Positions 18,961-30,600 are shown, counted from the stretch's first letter. The stretch is DNA of 54,010 nt from an uncultured Alphaproteobacteria bacterium (GCA_903822175.1 CAIJOB010000008.1:1-54010); one strand, 5' to 3'. Translations and numbers: made by a program. The notes: generated by a model from the sequence alone, not told the origin.

Positions 18961-20217
18961 ATGTCTTCCCGAACAACCCCCAGGAATCCGCTCTGGCGAC
19001 AGAGCGATTTCCTGCGCCTCTGGGGCGCACAGACGGTTTCCGATTTCGGTGGGTGGATCACCCGCACCGGGTTGCCGATCATGGCGGTCCTCGGACTCGC
19101 CGCCACGCCGGGCCAGCTCGGCCTGCTCGCAGCGCTTACCAGCGGAGCCGCTCTCCTGGTGGGCCTTGCCGCTGGCGATTTCGTGGATCACACCGCACGC
19201 CGTCCGATCCTGATCGCCATGGACCTGGTTCGCGCGGCGATCCTCATCGTCCTGCCGATCGCGGCCTGGCTCGGCCTGCTCAGCATGTTGCAGGTCTACG
19301 CCGCCGCCATGATGGTCGCTGCGGCCAGTGCGCTCTTCGACATCGCCGATCACGCCTATCTTCCGGGTCTGGTGGGCAAGCCGCGGGTCACCGACGCCAA
19401 TGCGAAGCTCAGCGTGACCGAGTCCCTTGCCGAGATGGCCGGACCGGGCGTGGCCGGCATCCTCTTCCAGTGGCTGACGGCGCCGATCGCGGTCATTGTG
19501 AACGCCGCCACCTACCTGCTCTCAGCCCTGTTGCTGGCGCAGATTCGCGCGCCCGAGCCGCCGCCTGAAGCGGGCGTCAAGCGGCGCGGCTGGGTCGACG
19601 GGGCGGCCACCGGGGCGCTGACGTCGTGGGGTGAGCCCAGGGTGCGCGTCCTCCTGATTATGACCGCCACCGGCGGTCTGTTCGGCGGCTTCTTCAGCGC
19701 CCTCTACATCGCCTTTGTCCTGCGCAGCCTGGGCCTCAGCCCCGTGTTGCTGGGCTTGGGCATCGCCACCGGCGGGTTTGGCGCCTTGGTCGGCGCCCTG
19801 ATGGCCCAGCCCATGGCGCGCCGGCTGGGCGTCGGGCCGGCGATCTGCGTGGCGGGCATCCTCTCGGCGCTGGGCACCCTGATCGTGCTCCTGGCCCCGG
19901 CGGCCAACCCGGTGGGCGGCATGGCCTGCCTGGTGGTCTCGCAGCTGCTCGGCGACGCCTTCGGGGTCGTGCCGCTGATCCTGGCCACCAGCCTGCGCCA
20001 GGTCGTCCTGCCGACCAGCGTGCTGGGCCGGGTCGGCGCGACCTTCCGCGTGGCGGGTGGCGGGACCGCTGTCGTCGGCGCCCTGGTCGGCGGCGTGCTG
20101 GGCGGCGTGGTGGGGATGCGCCAAGCGCTGCTGATCGCCATCGGCGGCCTGATGATCGGGCCGGTGTGGGGTCTGCTCTCGCCGCTGCGCCGCGTCCGCG
20201 AAATGCCGACGGGCTAG
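18961..20217 (+). CDS. MFS transporter, EntS-like
   Basis: The 418-residue protein has about 12 membrane helices and the features of the MFS_3 branch: FLRLWGAQTVSDFGGWITRTGLPI at the N-terminus, AGDFVDHTARRPILIAMDLVRA as the A-motif loop, and SALFDIADHAYLPGLVGKPRVTDANAKLSVTESLAEMAGPGVAG in the first half. Members export siderophores or drugs. The frame is open to 18853, but the ATG at 18961 gives the normal N-terminus directly before helix 1. It is transcribed divergently from the dehydrogenase; the substrate is unknown. Confidence 0.85.
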   Translation: MSSRTTPRNPLWRQSDFLRLWGAQTVSDFGGWITRTGLPIMAVLGLAATPGQLGLLAALTSGAALLVGLAAGDFVDHTARRPILIAMDLVRAAILIVLPIAAWLGLLSMLQVYAAAMMVAAASALFDIADHAYLPGLVGKPRVTDANAKLSVTESLAEMAGPGVAGILFQWLTAPIAVIVNAATYLLSALLLAQIRAPEPPPEAGVKRRGWVDGAATGALTSWGEPRVRVLLIMTATGGLFGGFFSALYIAFVLRSLGLSPVLLGLGIATGGFGALVGALMAQPMARRLGVGPAICVAGILSALGTLIVLLAPAANPVGGMACLVVSQLLGDAFGVVPLILATSLRQVVLPTSVLGRVGATFRVAGGGTAVVGALVGGVLGGVVGMRQALLIAIGGLMIGPVWGLLSPLRRVREMPTG

Positions 20218-20289
20218 GCGAAACCTTAGGCCGCCTTCGTGGGTTGACCGGGCGCCGCCTTGCGCGGCGTTCGTCTTGAGGGAATTCCC

Positions 20290-20724
20290 ATGAAGACCAT
20301 CCTGTTGGCCGCCGGCGCGGCCGCCATCGCACTTTCCGCCGGTCTGTTTTTAGCGGAGACGGCCTCCGCCGCCCCAACCGCGGCCGGACCCAAGCAACCG
20401 ATCCCCTATGCGCAGCTCAACGCCTACATGAAGGCCTCGCCCAAGGCCCGGGGCCAGAAAGATTGGTGGAGCGGCCAGACGGCCAGCGCCGAAACCGGCG
20501 CGGGCGCCAACACCAGCGCCACCGCCCCCAGCCTGCCGGCCGACACCGCCGGCGCGGCGAGCAGCGCCACCAGCCTCAACCCGCCGTCCCTGGGCGGTGA
20601 GACCAAGGAAGCCTCGCCGCCGCTGGCCAGTCCGCCGCCGGTGAACGCGCCCGCGCCCGGCGCGGTCAATCCTTCCGCCGCCGCCACACCCGGCGCCCCG
20701 GCCTCAACCACGCCGCCGAAGTAA
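20290..20724 (+). CDS. Small exported Ala/Pro/Ser-rich protein
   Basis: The 144-residue protein starts at the ATG at 20290 with a GAGGG ribosome site. It has a typical signal peptide (MKTILLAAGAAAIALSAGLFLAE, cleavage near TASAAP), a short conserved-looking segment with PYAQLNAYMKASPKARGQKDWW, and a disordered tail rich in Ala, Pro and Thr. It is probably periplasmic. I recognise no family. It is the second gene after the MFS transporter, 72 bp downstream. Confidence 0.7.
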   Translation: MKTILLAAGAAAIALSAGLFLAETASAAPTAAGPKQPIPYAQLNAYMKASPKARGQKDWWSGQTASAETGAGANTSATAPSLPADTAGAASSATSLNPPSLGGETKEASPPLASPPPVNAPAPGAVNPSAAATPGAPASTTPPK

Positions 20725-20765
20725 ACCGCCAAGCCGCCTCCGGCGAGCGCCGCGAGGCGGTAGGG

Positions 20766-23700
20766 CTAGGCCCCGAAGATCCAGCCATCCTTCAGGGTCG
20801 AAAGCTGGGTGGCGACCAGGATCATCTCGTTGCCGTTGCCCATGTCGATCACGGTGTCGGTGCCGACCTGGCTCAGCGTGTAGGTGGTGCCGGGATCGAG
20901 CATCACCCGGTCGCCCTCGGACGGCGTGAAGTCGAGCACCTTGTCGATGCCGGCGTCCTGCGAGCCGTGGAAGATGTCCGCGCCGGCGCCGCCGACCTCG
21001 GTATCGTTGCCGCGGTCGCCGGAGATGTAGTCGTCCCCCGCGCCGCCCGAGATGCTGTCGTCGCCCTGGCCGCCCCGCACCTGGTCGGCGCCGTCGCCGC
21101 CGTCTAGGGTGTCGTTGCCGAGATTCCCCCAGACGATGTCGTTGCCGGCGCCGCCAGTCTGGCTGTCGTCGCCCTTGCCGCCGACGACCCAGTCGTTGCC
21201 GTCATTGCCGGCGATGGTGTCGTTGCCCTGGTTGCCGTTGATGTCGTCGAACACCGGGCCGCCGGAGATCGAGTCGTCGCCATCGTCGCCGCGCAGATAG
21301 TCGTCGACCGAGGTCCCCGACACCGTATCGTTGCCGGCTCCGGCGTGGATTTCGGTCTGGCCGGGGATCGCGGTCAGATGGTCGTCGCTGTCGGTCGGGA
21401 CGGTGGTCAGCGTCGCGCCGCCGCCTCCACCGCCACCGCCGGCGTTGACCGCGACGACGACGACACCGCCACCGCCTCCACCGCCGCCCCCGCCCAACGG
21501 CGGCGGCGGCGGCGGCGGGGGCGGCGGCGTGACGTAAGTCGGGCCGATGTTGCTCGTGGAGATGCTGGAGAGGATCTGGCCCTCCAGGACCACCGCGTAG
21601 CCTTCGTGCGCCGCGAACACGATCGAGTCCTGACCGACGAACGCGACGGTGTATTCGATGCCGTGGGCGGCGAAGTCGGACTGCGCCCGGGCATAGGCCG
21701 TGTCGTAGTCGTTGACCGTGATCTCTTGGAAATTCGCGCTGGTGGCCACCGGACCGTTGAAGATCTGCAGGAAGTCCGCACTCGTCCAATCGGTGATGTG
21801 GTCGATCTTCTCCAGGTGACCGTGCAGGGCGTCGGCCGCGGTGCTCTCTCCGGGCAGGTTGTACTGGAAGACGTTGACGCCATCCCCGCCGGACAGGGTG
21901 TCGGCGCCCGGGCCGCCCAGGATCAGGTCGTCTCCGTAGCCGCCGTAGAGCGCGTCGTCGCCTTCGCGGCCCTCCAGCGTGTCATTGCCGCCGCCGCCGG
22001 CGATGGTGTCGGCGCCCGTCCAGCCGATGATATGGTTGGGGCCGTTGTCGCCAGACAGCTGATCGTCGAACAGGCTGCCGGAGATGTTCTCCATATTGAC
22101 CACGGTGTCGACACCCTGATCGGCGCCGACGGCCTGCGGTCGGCTGTCGCCCAGGGTGACGATCACGCCGCTGGTGGCGTTCAGGTAACTGAGGGTGTCG
22201 ATCCCGGCGCCGCCGTCGATGAGGTCGTTGCCCGGCCCGCCTTGCAGGTCGTCGTCGCCGGCGCCGCCCAGCAGGGTGTCCGCGCCCGCGCCAGCCTGCA
22301 TCTGGTCGTCGCCGTCGCCGCCGAGCAGGCTGTCGTCGCCGTTGGAACCGACCAGAATGTCGTTGCCGGCCAGCGCATTGACCGTGTCGTTCCCGTCGCC
22401 GCCGTAGAGGGCGTCTGCGCCGGCCGTTCCCGTGAGCACGCTGCCTGGGCCGCCGCCGCCCTGGCCCGGATCGACGACCGGCGGCGGCGCGGCCTGTCCG
22501 GAGAAATTGCCGAAGTCGACGTCGCTCAGCGTCTTGCCGCTGAGGATCACCGCGTCGTCGGCCGAGCCGTTGTCGCCGGCGCTGTCGGCGAACACCACCA
22601 CGTCGCCGCCCACCTGCACTGCGACGATATCGGCCGTGCCGCTGGCAATGTGGCTGTTGGCCAGGTTGAGCGCGGAGGCGTAACTCACCGCCGAGCCTTC
22701 GAAATAGACGCCCGCACCGACCGTGACGTTGGCGAAGGTGATGGTGTCGCCCGAGTTCCAGTCGGTGATGACGTCGAGCGCGCCCTGGGTCACGCCGGAG
22801 TCGCTCTGAGCGAAGACGAAGTGGTCCGTCCCGCCGCCGGTCAGGTGATCCGCGCCCGTCCCGCCGCTCAGGGTGTCGGCCCCCGCGCCGCCGACCAGGG
22901 TGTCGTCGCCGGTTCCACCGGAAAGCGCCGCGCCGTCGTGGCCCGCCGCGATGGAGTCGGCGCCCGCGCCGCCGCTCAGGCTGTCGGCGCCGCCATTGCC
23001 GATGATGGTGTCCGCGCCCGTTCCGCCGGACAGAGTCTCGGCCCCGATGCCGCCAATGATCGAGTCCGCCCCGTCCCCACCGTCCAGGGTTCCGTGCAGG
23101 ACCCCGCTATGGCTGTCGAAGGTGTCGTCGCCGGACCCCAGGCTCACCGCTCCGGTGATCGTGCCGGTGTTGTGGAAGATGTCGCTCATGCCGGTCAGGT
23201 TGACCGCGCCGGTCATCGTGCCGCTGTTGGAATAGGCGATCGGGTTGGCCGGGGACGTATAGATGCCGGCGTTCAGCGCCACGTCGCCCTGGATGAGCCC
23301 CTCGTTGCTCCAGCCGGTATTGAAGACCCCGAAATACCAGGACACCGCGATCGCCTGGCCGGCCGCCTGGCTGACCACGTGAATCGTGCCGGTGTTGTCG
23401 AAGGTTTCGTTGTGCGCCGCCGTCTCCACGCCGACCGCGAAGGTATTGCCGAACACCTCGATGTCGCCGCTGTTGTGGAAGACGCCGCCGTTGCCCATCT
23501 CGATCCCGGCCGCACGCCCGGCGGACGAAACGACGTGGAAATAGCCCTCGTTGTCCACCGGCAGAGGCTTGGGGTCGTCGGTCGTCAGCCCGACTGCGTC
23601 GCCGACGCCAGTGACGTTGAAGATGCCCTTGTTGGTGAAAGGCGGCGACCAGCTGCCTGAGCTGTAGCCGATCACCGACACCCCGCCCGCGTTCGAAGTC

Positions 23701-25514
23701 ACATCGAACTCGCCGGTCACCCCGATCGTCACGGGGTTGTTGTAGAAGCTGCTGCCGCCGATCTGGATGCCGACCAGCGCCCCGACTGCGCCCGGCCCGC
23801 TCGACACCACATGGACCGTCCCGTCGACGGTCAGCGACGGGTCCGGCGGCCCGACATCCATGTAGAACCCGGTCTCGTCGGTGAAGGTCAGGGTGTCGGT
23901 GGAGAGGACGTGATAGCTCCCGCCCGGGATGGTGATCGTGGCCTGGGCCGCGGGCGGCGGGGGCGGCGGTGACCCCGGCGGCGGCGGGGGCGGCGGTGGC
24001 GGCAGGGCCGCGCCCGGCAGGAAGTTGCTGGCGTCGACATCGCTCAGCGCCCGGCCCGACAGCACGATGGCGTCGTCGGCCGAACCATTGTTGCCGGCGC
24101 TGTCGGCGAAGACGATGACATCGCTGCCGACCGACACGGCGACGACGTCGGCCGCGCCGCTGGCGATCTGGGTGTTGGCGAGCGTGAGCGCCGCCGAATA
24201 GTCCGCCGCGCTGGCCTCCGCATAGGCGCCGGCGGTGACGGTCAGGCCGTTGAAGGCGATGCCATCGCTTGAGGACCAGTCGGTGATGACGTCGATGGTC
24301 CCCTGCGTCACGCCGGAGTCGCCCGGCGCGAAGATGAAGAGGTTGGCCCCCGTCCCGCCGGACAGCTGGTCGTGCCCCGTTCCGCCGGCCAGAGTGTCGG
24401 CGCCGGCGCCGCCGATCAGGGTGTCCGACCCCGCCGCGCCGTTCAGGGAATCCGCCCCGATCGCTCCGTTCAGCACCTGGTTGGTGGCGTCGCCCGTGGC
24501 GTTGATGTGCAGGCTCTGGGTGAGGTCGATGATCTCGGCGCCACTGCCGGTCCCGAGCAGCAGGCCCTGGCCGTTGTCGATGACATTCATCGTCCCGCCC
24601 GAATTGCCGACAGTCCCGACTCCTTCCGGGGTCTGCACCGACATCGTGCCGACCTGCCGCCAGGTGTTCGTGTCGATCACCAGGATCTGCTGGACGTGGC
24701 CTTCCCAGAGGAACAGGTGGTTGCCGTCGGTATCGAACCCGGCGCCGAGCACCGCGCCGGCCTGCTGGAACGAGGTGAGGTCGGCCACCTTGTTCAGCTG
24801 GGCGTTGAGCACGAAGATGTTGTTGTAGGTGACATCGGCGACCAGCCCGCGGGCCTCGTTGTAGGCGCCCTCGCCGTCGTTGAAGCCGCTGGTTCCCAAC
24901 GCATAGAGGTCGTTGGTGGCGGTGATCGAGTCCGAGCCGGAGCTGAACACGTGCAGCGGGCCGTCGGAGATGTCGGCTTCCTGCACCAGCACGTGCTGGC
25001 GGGTGTCCGAGACCAACAGATAGCTCGACTGCTGGACGCTGGTCAGGCCGTGGACCGTGCTGAAGGCCGGGGTCGCGGCCTCGGCGTTGAAATCCCGGAA
25101 CTGGTTCCCTCCGGAGCCCGCGAAGTCAGTGGTGACCAGCGCCGTGCCGTCGGCGGCGACGGCGATGTGCGACACGCCGCGCTCGAGGTTGCCGTAGTCG
25201 ATCGAGAACTGAATGTGGTCCACCGCGTGGGTGGTCAGGTTCAGCCGGGTGATGTCGTCGACATAGGTCGCCGGCGCGCCCGGCGCGCTGGTCAGGATCG
25301 GCGTCCTGTTGCCGATCAGCAGGTATTGGCCGTCCGGTGTGATATCGACGCTGCCCGGCGTCCCGCCGATTCCGGTGCTGCCGACGAACGCCTTCTGGGC
25401 GACGTCCCAGTCCTGCACGGTCCCGTTGGACGAGACGAAGTGGATGACGTTGCGCGACGGGTCGTAGACGTAAGCGCTAAAGCCCGCCGGACTGATGACG
25501 GCTTCCAAGCCCAT
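20766..25514 (-). CDS. Giant RTX calcium-binding surface or secreted protein
   Basis: The 1582-residue protein is a mosaic. Residues 1-340 look like a YVTN/WD-type beta-propeller (VDITPDGQYLLIGN, FDTDGNHLFLWEG). RTX nonapeptides (GGxGxDxLx) occur at about 345-395, 800-897, 1024-1105, 1150-1215 and 1390-1520. Three copies of a ~105-residue module (DVITDW...VIVFADS.....DDAIVLSGR) follow RTX blocks at about 393-498, 899-1004 and 1215-1325; they resemble what some annotations call the bluetail domain. Residues 525-800 form an NTGTI-type beta-solenoid. Poly-Pro (505-521, 1330-1339) and poly-Gly (1341-1350, 1359-1366) linkers separate domains. There is no signal peptide, as expected for type I secretion through a C-terminal signal. 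No type I transporter is encoded in the window. The role, perhaps adhesion or surface coating, is inferred. Confidence 0.9.
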   Translation of the reverse strand: MGLEAVISPAGFSAYVYDPSRNVIHFVSSNGTVQDWDVAQKAFVGSTGIGGTPGSVDITPDGQYLLIGNRTPILTSAPGAPATYVDDITRLNLTTHAVDHIQFSIDYGNLERGVSHIAVAADGTALVTTDFAGSGGNQFRDFNAEAATPAFSTVHGLTSVQQSSYLLVSDTRQHVLVQEADISDGPLHVFSSGSDSITATNDLYALGTSGFNDGEGAYNEARGLVADVTYNNIFVLNAQLNKVADLTSFQQAGAVLGAGFDTDGNHLFLWEGHVQQILVIDTNTWRQVGTMSVQTPEGVGTVGNSGGTMNVIDNGQGLLLGTGSGAEIIDLTQSLHINATGDATNQVLNGAIGADSLNGAAGSDTLIGGAGADTLAGGTGHDQLSGGTGANLFIFAPGDSGVTQGTIDVITDWSSSDGIAFNGLTVTAGAYAEASAADYSAALTLANTQIASGAADVVAVSVGSDVIVFADSAGNNGSADDAIVLSGRALSDVDASNFLPGAALPPPPPPPPPGSPPPPPPAAQATITIPGGSYHVLSTDTLTFTDETGFYMDVGPPDPSLTVDGTVHVVSSGPGAVGALVGIQIGGSSFYNNPVTIGVTGEFDVTSNAGGVSVIGYSSGSWSPPFTNKGIFNVTGVGDAVGLTTDDPKPLPVDNEGYFHVVSSAGRAAGIEMGNGGVFHNSGDIEVFGNTFAVGVETAAHNETFDNTGTIHVVSQAAGQAIAVSWYFGVFNTGWSNEGLIQGDVALNAGIYTSPANPIAYSNSGTMTGAVNLTGMSDIFHNTGTITGAVSLGSGDDTFDSHSGVLHGTLDGGDGADSIIGGIGAETLSGGTGADTIIGNGGADSLSGGAGADSIAAGHDGAALSGGTGDDTLVGGAGADTLSGGTGADHLTGGGTDHFVFAQSDSGVTQGALDVITDWNSGDTITFANVTVGAGVYFEGSAVSYASALNLANSHIASGTADIVAVQVGGDVVVFADSAGDNGSADDAVILSGKTLSDVDFGNFSGQAAPPPVVDPGQGGGGPGSVLTGTAGADALYGGDGNDTVNALAGNDILVGSNGDDSLLGGDGDDQMQAGAGADTLLGGAGDDDLQGGPGNDLIDGGAGIDTLSYLNATSGVIVTLGDSRPQAVGADQGVDTVVNMENISGSLFDDQLSGDNGPNHIIGWTGADTIAGGGGNDTLEGREGDDALYGGYGDDLILGGPGADTLSGGDGVNVFQYNLPGESTAADALHGHLEKIDHITDWTSADFLQIFNGPVATSANFQEITVNDYDTAYARAQSDFAAHGIEYTVAFVGQDSIVFAAHEGYAVVLEGQILSSISTSNIGPTYVTPPPPPPPPPPLGGGGGGGGGGVVVVAVNAGGGGGGGGATLTTVPTDSDDHLTAIPGQTEIHAGAGNDTVSGTSVDDYLRGDDGDDSISGGPVFDDINGNQGNDTIAGNDGNDWVVGGKGDDSQTGGAGNDIVWGNLGNDTLDGGDGADQVRGGQGDDSISGGAGDDYISGDRGNDTEVGGAGADIFHGSQDAGIDKVLDFTPSEGDRVMLDPGTTYTLSQVGTDTVIDMGNGNEMILVATQLSTLKDGWIFGA
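21495..21535. repeat. GGC/CCG trinucleotide tract encoding poly-Pro and poly-Gly
   Basis: Inside the large RTX gene, back-to-back runs of CCG-type and GGC-type triplets encode adjacent poly-Gly and poly-Pro linkers on the minus strand. A similar (GGC)n tract occurs at about 23951-24003. Such tracts change length by slippage, mostly in frame, so linker length may vary between strains. Confidence 0.7.
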
Positions 25515-25727
25515 GAATTGCGCCCCATCGACGGCTGCGCGGCTTCAGCGCGGCCTCCCCCAAGCACGAGTCCTTTCAACGAACCCGTTCGTCCAAGGAC
25601 ACGCTAGAGGCGCAACCTGAGAGCGTCCAGCCCTCACACGCTGAGGGCGAGCGAGTTCAACCCAAGCAGATCGAATCCGCGTGCAGGCTCGACATCTGAA
25701 CGCCGGCCAGGATCATCGGGCTGGCGC

Positions 25728-26693
25728 CTAGGCCCCGAATATCCAGCCGGGCGTCAGCGTCGACAATTGCACGCCGACGAGGATCATCTGGTTTGGCGCT
25801 CCCCCAACACTGGCGCCCATGTCGATGACCGTGTCCGCGCCCACCTGGCTCAGCGTGTAGGTGGTCCCTGGGTCGAGTTCGACCCGGTCGCCCTGCGCCA
25901 GGTTGAAGTCCAGCACCTTGTCGATGCCGGCGTCCTGGCTGCCGTGGAAGATGTCGGCCCCGGCCCCGCCGCTTTCGGTGTCGTTTCCCCGATCGCCGGA
26001 GATGAACTCATTGCCCGAGCCGCCGGCGATGGAATCGTCGCCCTGGCCGCCGCGCAGCTGGGCGTCAGCCGCACCACCGTGCAGGGTGTCGTTGCCAAGG
26101 TTGCCCCACAGGATGTCGGCCTGCTTTCCGGTGATCAGGTCGTTGCCCTGACCGCCCACCAGCCAATCGTGGCCGCCTGACCCGCCGTCGATGGTGTCAT
26201 TGCCCTTGTTGCCGTTGATGTCGTCAAAGTCCTGGCCGCCGGTGATGCTGTCGTCGCCGTCCTCGCCGCGCAGGTAGTTCTTGCCGCCGGGGTCGCTGAT
26301 CGTGTCGTTGCCGGTTCCGCCGTAGATGGCGTTGGCGCTGAGGTTGCCGGTGAGGAGATCGTCCGCCGTGCCGCCCCGCAGGTCCTCGATGTTGATCAGG
26401 GTGTCGGAGGTCGGGAAGATCGTCGTCTGCTGTTTGGTGGTGATCGACAGGTCCACGGTGACGGAGATCGGCGCGAACTCGAAGCTCGCCATATCCTCCC
26501 CAGGGCCACCGTCGACGACATCGTCGCCGCCGTCGCCGATCAGGGTGTCGTTGCCATCGCCGCCCAGCAGCGTGTCGTTGCCCTCCCCGCCGTGCAGGTA
26601 GTCGTCGCCGCCCAGACCGTTCATGACGTCGAAGGTGGCGGCCCCGTTATTGTCGATGATGTCGTTGCCGCTGGTTCCGGTGTAGGTGGGCAT
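25728..26693 (-). CDS. RTX calcium-binding protein sharing its C-terminus with the giant RTX protein
   Basis: The 321-residue protein starts at the ATG at 26693 (MPTYTGTSGNDIID) and is almost entirely RTX repeats (about residues 1-70 and 110-245), with a serralysin-like VTVDL...TLINIEDLRG insert at about 78-107. Its last 180 residues match the end of the 1582-residue protein closely: FDDINGNKGNDTI, GDRGNDTE, GADIFHGSQDAGIDKVLDF, DPGTTYTLSQVG and a final GWIFGA. This shared end probably includes the type I secretion signal. The two genes are adjacent, on the same strand, 213 bp apart. Confidence 0.88.
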   Translation of the reverse strand: MPTYTGTSGNDIIDNNGAATFDVMNGLGGDDYLHGGEGNDTLLGGDGNDTLIGDGGDDVVDGGPGEDMASFEFAPISVTVDLSITTKQQTTIFPTSDTLINIEDLRGGTADDLLTGNLSANAIYGGTGNDTISDPGGKNYLRGEDGDDSITGGQDFDDINGNKGNDTIDGGSGGHDWLVGGQGNDLITGKQADILWGNLGNDTLHGGAADAQLRGGQGDDSIAGGSGNEFISGDRGNDTESGGAGADIFHGSQDAGIDKVLDFNLAQGDRVELDPGTTYTLSQVGADTVIDMGASVGGAPNQMILVGVQLSTLTPGWIFGA

Positions 26694-26861
26694 GGTGCTC
26701 AGGCTCCTCGCGCCTGCACGTCGCAGGCGAGTCCAGCCTCGGCCGCGCGCCTCTCGGCCCGCCACACCCCCGACCTTACGAACCGATTATCTTCTTGTGA
26801 TGGCGCGCCGCTTTGGGCCTCTTAAGCGCTCCAGAAACCGCGTCAGCTCGGGGGGGCTTGC

Positions 26862-28714
26862 GTGACGTCAGACGATCCGCCGATCCGGCTGGCCCATGAA
26901 GCCGCCTTCAGCCTGGGCGGCATGACCGTGACGCCGGCGACGCGCCAGGCCGCGTGGGCTGGGCAGGAGCGCACCCTTGAGCCGCGGGTCATGCAGGTGC
27001 TGGTGGTCCTGGCGGGCGCGCGGGGCGCAGTCGTCGGCCGCGACGACCTGATCCAGCGCTGCTGGGACGGGCGCGTGGTGGGCGACAACGCGATCAACCG
27101 GGTCATCTCCATCCTGCGCCAGCTAGGCGCGGAGACCGGCGCCTTCAGCCTCGAGACCGTGACCAAGGTCGGCTACCGCCTGAGGGAGACCGGCGCACCG
27201 AGCATGGACTCGCAGGCGCCGCCAGCTCGCCGCAGCCGCCGCTGGATAGCCGTCGCCGCCACCTTCGCGGTCCTAGCGACCGGTCTGCTGGGCTGGTGGT
27301 GGGTGGGCCGCGACGGCGGCCTTCCGCGCGACCAGACCGGCCGGGTGGAGGTGGCGCCGTTCCAGCTCCGTCAAGGCGACGCGGAGCTCGCCCGCCTTTC
27401 CACCGACCTCGACGAGGCCCTGGTCCGGGTGCTCACCCGCTCGGGCATCGACACCGTCCGCGCCGGATCCGCCGCCCCCGCGGAGCTGCGGGTCACCGGA
27501 TCCATCGGCCGGCAGGGTGATGACGTCTCGATCAGCATCGAGGTGCTCGACCGCAAGAGCGGCGTGGTGCTGTCATCGCGTCAGCTGACCCGGCCCGCCG
27601 CCGCCGCGGCTCACGGCCTGGCCGACCGGGCTGCGCTCAGCGTCGCCGGCGGGCTGGATTGCGCGCTCACCGACCGCCGGCAGTCGCGGCGCGGCATGGC
27701 GCCCAGCATCCTGGCGCTCTACCTCAACACCTGTGAAGCGGTCGCCAGCGAGGGCAATGCGCAACGCATGCTGCAGTCTGGGCGCCGCCTGACCGAGGCC
27801 GCGCCCGACCTCGCCGTCGGCCAGGCCCTCTTTGCCGTCGCTCAGGCCCACGCCGCCGCCGAGACGACTCTCGATGCGCCGGAGGGGGAGGCCTTGCGCC
27901 GGGCGGCCCGCGCCTCGGCGGCCCGCGCTCTGCAGCTCGATCCACGGACGCCCAAGGCCTACCTCGCTATCGCCGACAGCTATCCCAGCGGCGGCCATTG
28001 GCTGGAGCGGGAAGACAACCTCATCAAGGCCCGGCGGATCGACCCCAACCTGATGCCCACCCGCATGCTCGATATCGCCCTGCTGCGAGAGGTCGGACGC
28101 CTCAAGGAGGCCCAGGAGGTCGATGACCAGCTGATCGAGTCCGGCGATCCACGCACCCTGAACCCCGCCCTTGCCCAGCGGATCTACATCGACGGCGCCC
28201 GGGGCGACGCGTCGGGCGCCCGCAGAGCTCTGGCGCAGTTCGCGATCAGCCGCCCCGAAAGCGTCGGCGGGATTGGCTGGCTGCTGGTCAGCGCCTGGGA
28301 GGAACCCGGGCCGGCGCTGGCGCACATGCGGGAAATGGATCCCCACGGCCCCTACAATCCGCAGACCTTCGCCTGCGTCGAGACCTTCCTGTCCGAGCTG
28401 CCAGAGCGGCTGGCCCGTCATGCGCGCGGGCTGCCCCCCGCCTGCGACAGCGTGCCGGCCGAGCGCCGCCTGCAGATGCTGTCCCGCGAAGGTGACGTGG
28501 ATGGCGCCTACGCGGAGGCGCCCACAACCCTGGCTGGGCCTGAGCTATTCCTGGGCTACCTGTTCTATTCTTCGATGAAGGCCTTCCGGGACGATCCGCG
28601 GTTCCTGCCACTCGCCGCGCGCCTGGGCCTCCTCGACTACTGGCGCCGCTCCGGCCACTGGCCCGACTTCTGCGCCGAGCCCGGACTGCCCTATGCCTGC
28701 CGGAAGACGCAGCC

Positions 28715-28718
<4 letters not shown>
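26862..28718 (+). CDS. Membrane-anchored winged-helix (CadC-type) regulator with TPR-like periplasmic domain
   Basis: The 618-residue protein starts with GTG. Residues 15-107 form an OmpR/CadC-type winged helix ([49 protein letters not shown]). A single membrane helix follows at about 127-148. The long C-terminal part begins with a FlgO/TolB-N-like segment ([21 protein letters not shown]) and continues as helical TPR-like repeats to the end. In this architecture the DNA-binding domain is cytoplasmic and the periplasmic part senses a signal. It is divergent from the RTX genes and shares a 168-bp intergenic region with the smaller one, so it may control them. Its stop overlaps the ettA stop in a CTAG (28715-28718). 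Confidence 0.85.
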
Positions 28719-30379
<1,661 letters not shown>

Positions 30380-30455
30380 GGGGCGTCCGCACCGCTCGAC
30401 TAAGAATGACTGGGAATTGACGCGTGCAGATAGCGGTCGAGAGGCCTGCGCGCAA

Positions 30456-30596
30456 TCTCCCCTCCCCTTTCCGGGGAGGGACAGACGGCGGAGCCGTCAG
30501 GGTGGGGAAGTCGCGATCAAGCACTGACTCAGCATTCCGGCCCACACTTCCCCACCCGTCTCACCTTCGCTCGCCACCCTCCCCATCAGGGGAGGG
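30456..30596. repeat. Inverted pair of REP-like palindromic repeats
   Basis: Two related units face each other. The left has a CCTCCCC/GGGGAGG hairpin, GACGGC-GGA-GCCGTC (30484-30498) and GGGTGGGGAAG. The right has CTTCCCCACCCGTC and the perfect hairpin CCCTCCCC-ATCA-GGGGAGGG (30577-30596). The whole fills most of the ettA-csbD intergenic space (30380-30680). Similar CTCCCC/GGGGAG elements lie at 4345-4490 and 10216-10260. Confidence 0.75.
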
Positions 30597-30600
30597 CAGC

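Noticed and set aside
21345..23660. 771-codon plus-strand frame opposite the RTX gene
   Set aside because: It arises from the biased repeat codons of the RTX gene on the other strand; its His/Val/Arg-rich composition is typical of such shadows.
20990..24450. Regularly spaced DNA repeats that could suggest a CRISPR-like or satellite array
   Set aside because: The periodicity is 27 bp (nine codons) and in frame with RTX nonapeptides; it is protein repeat coding sequence.
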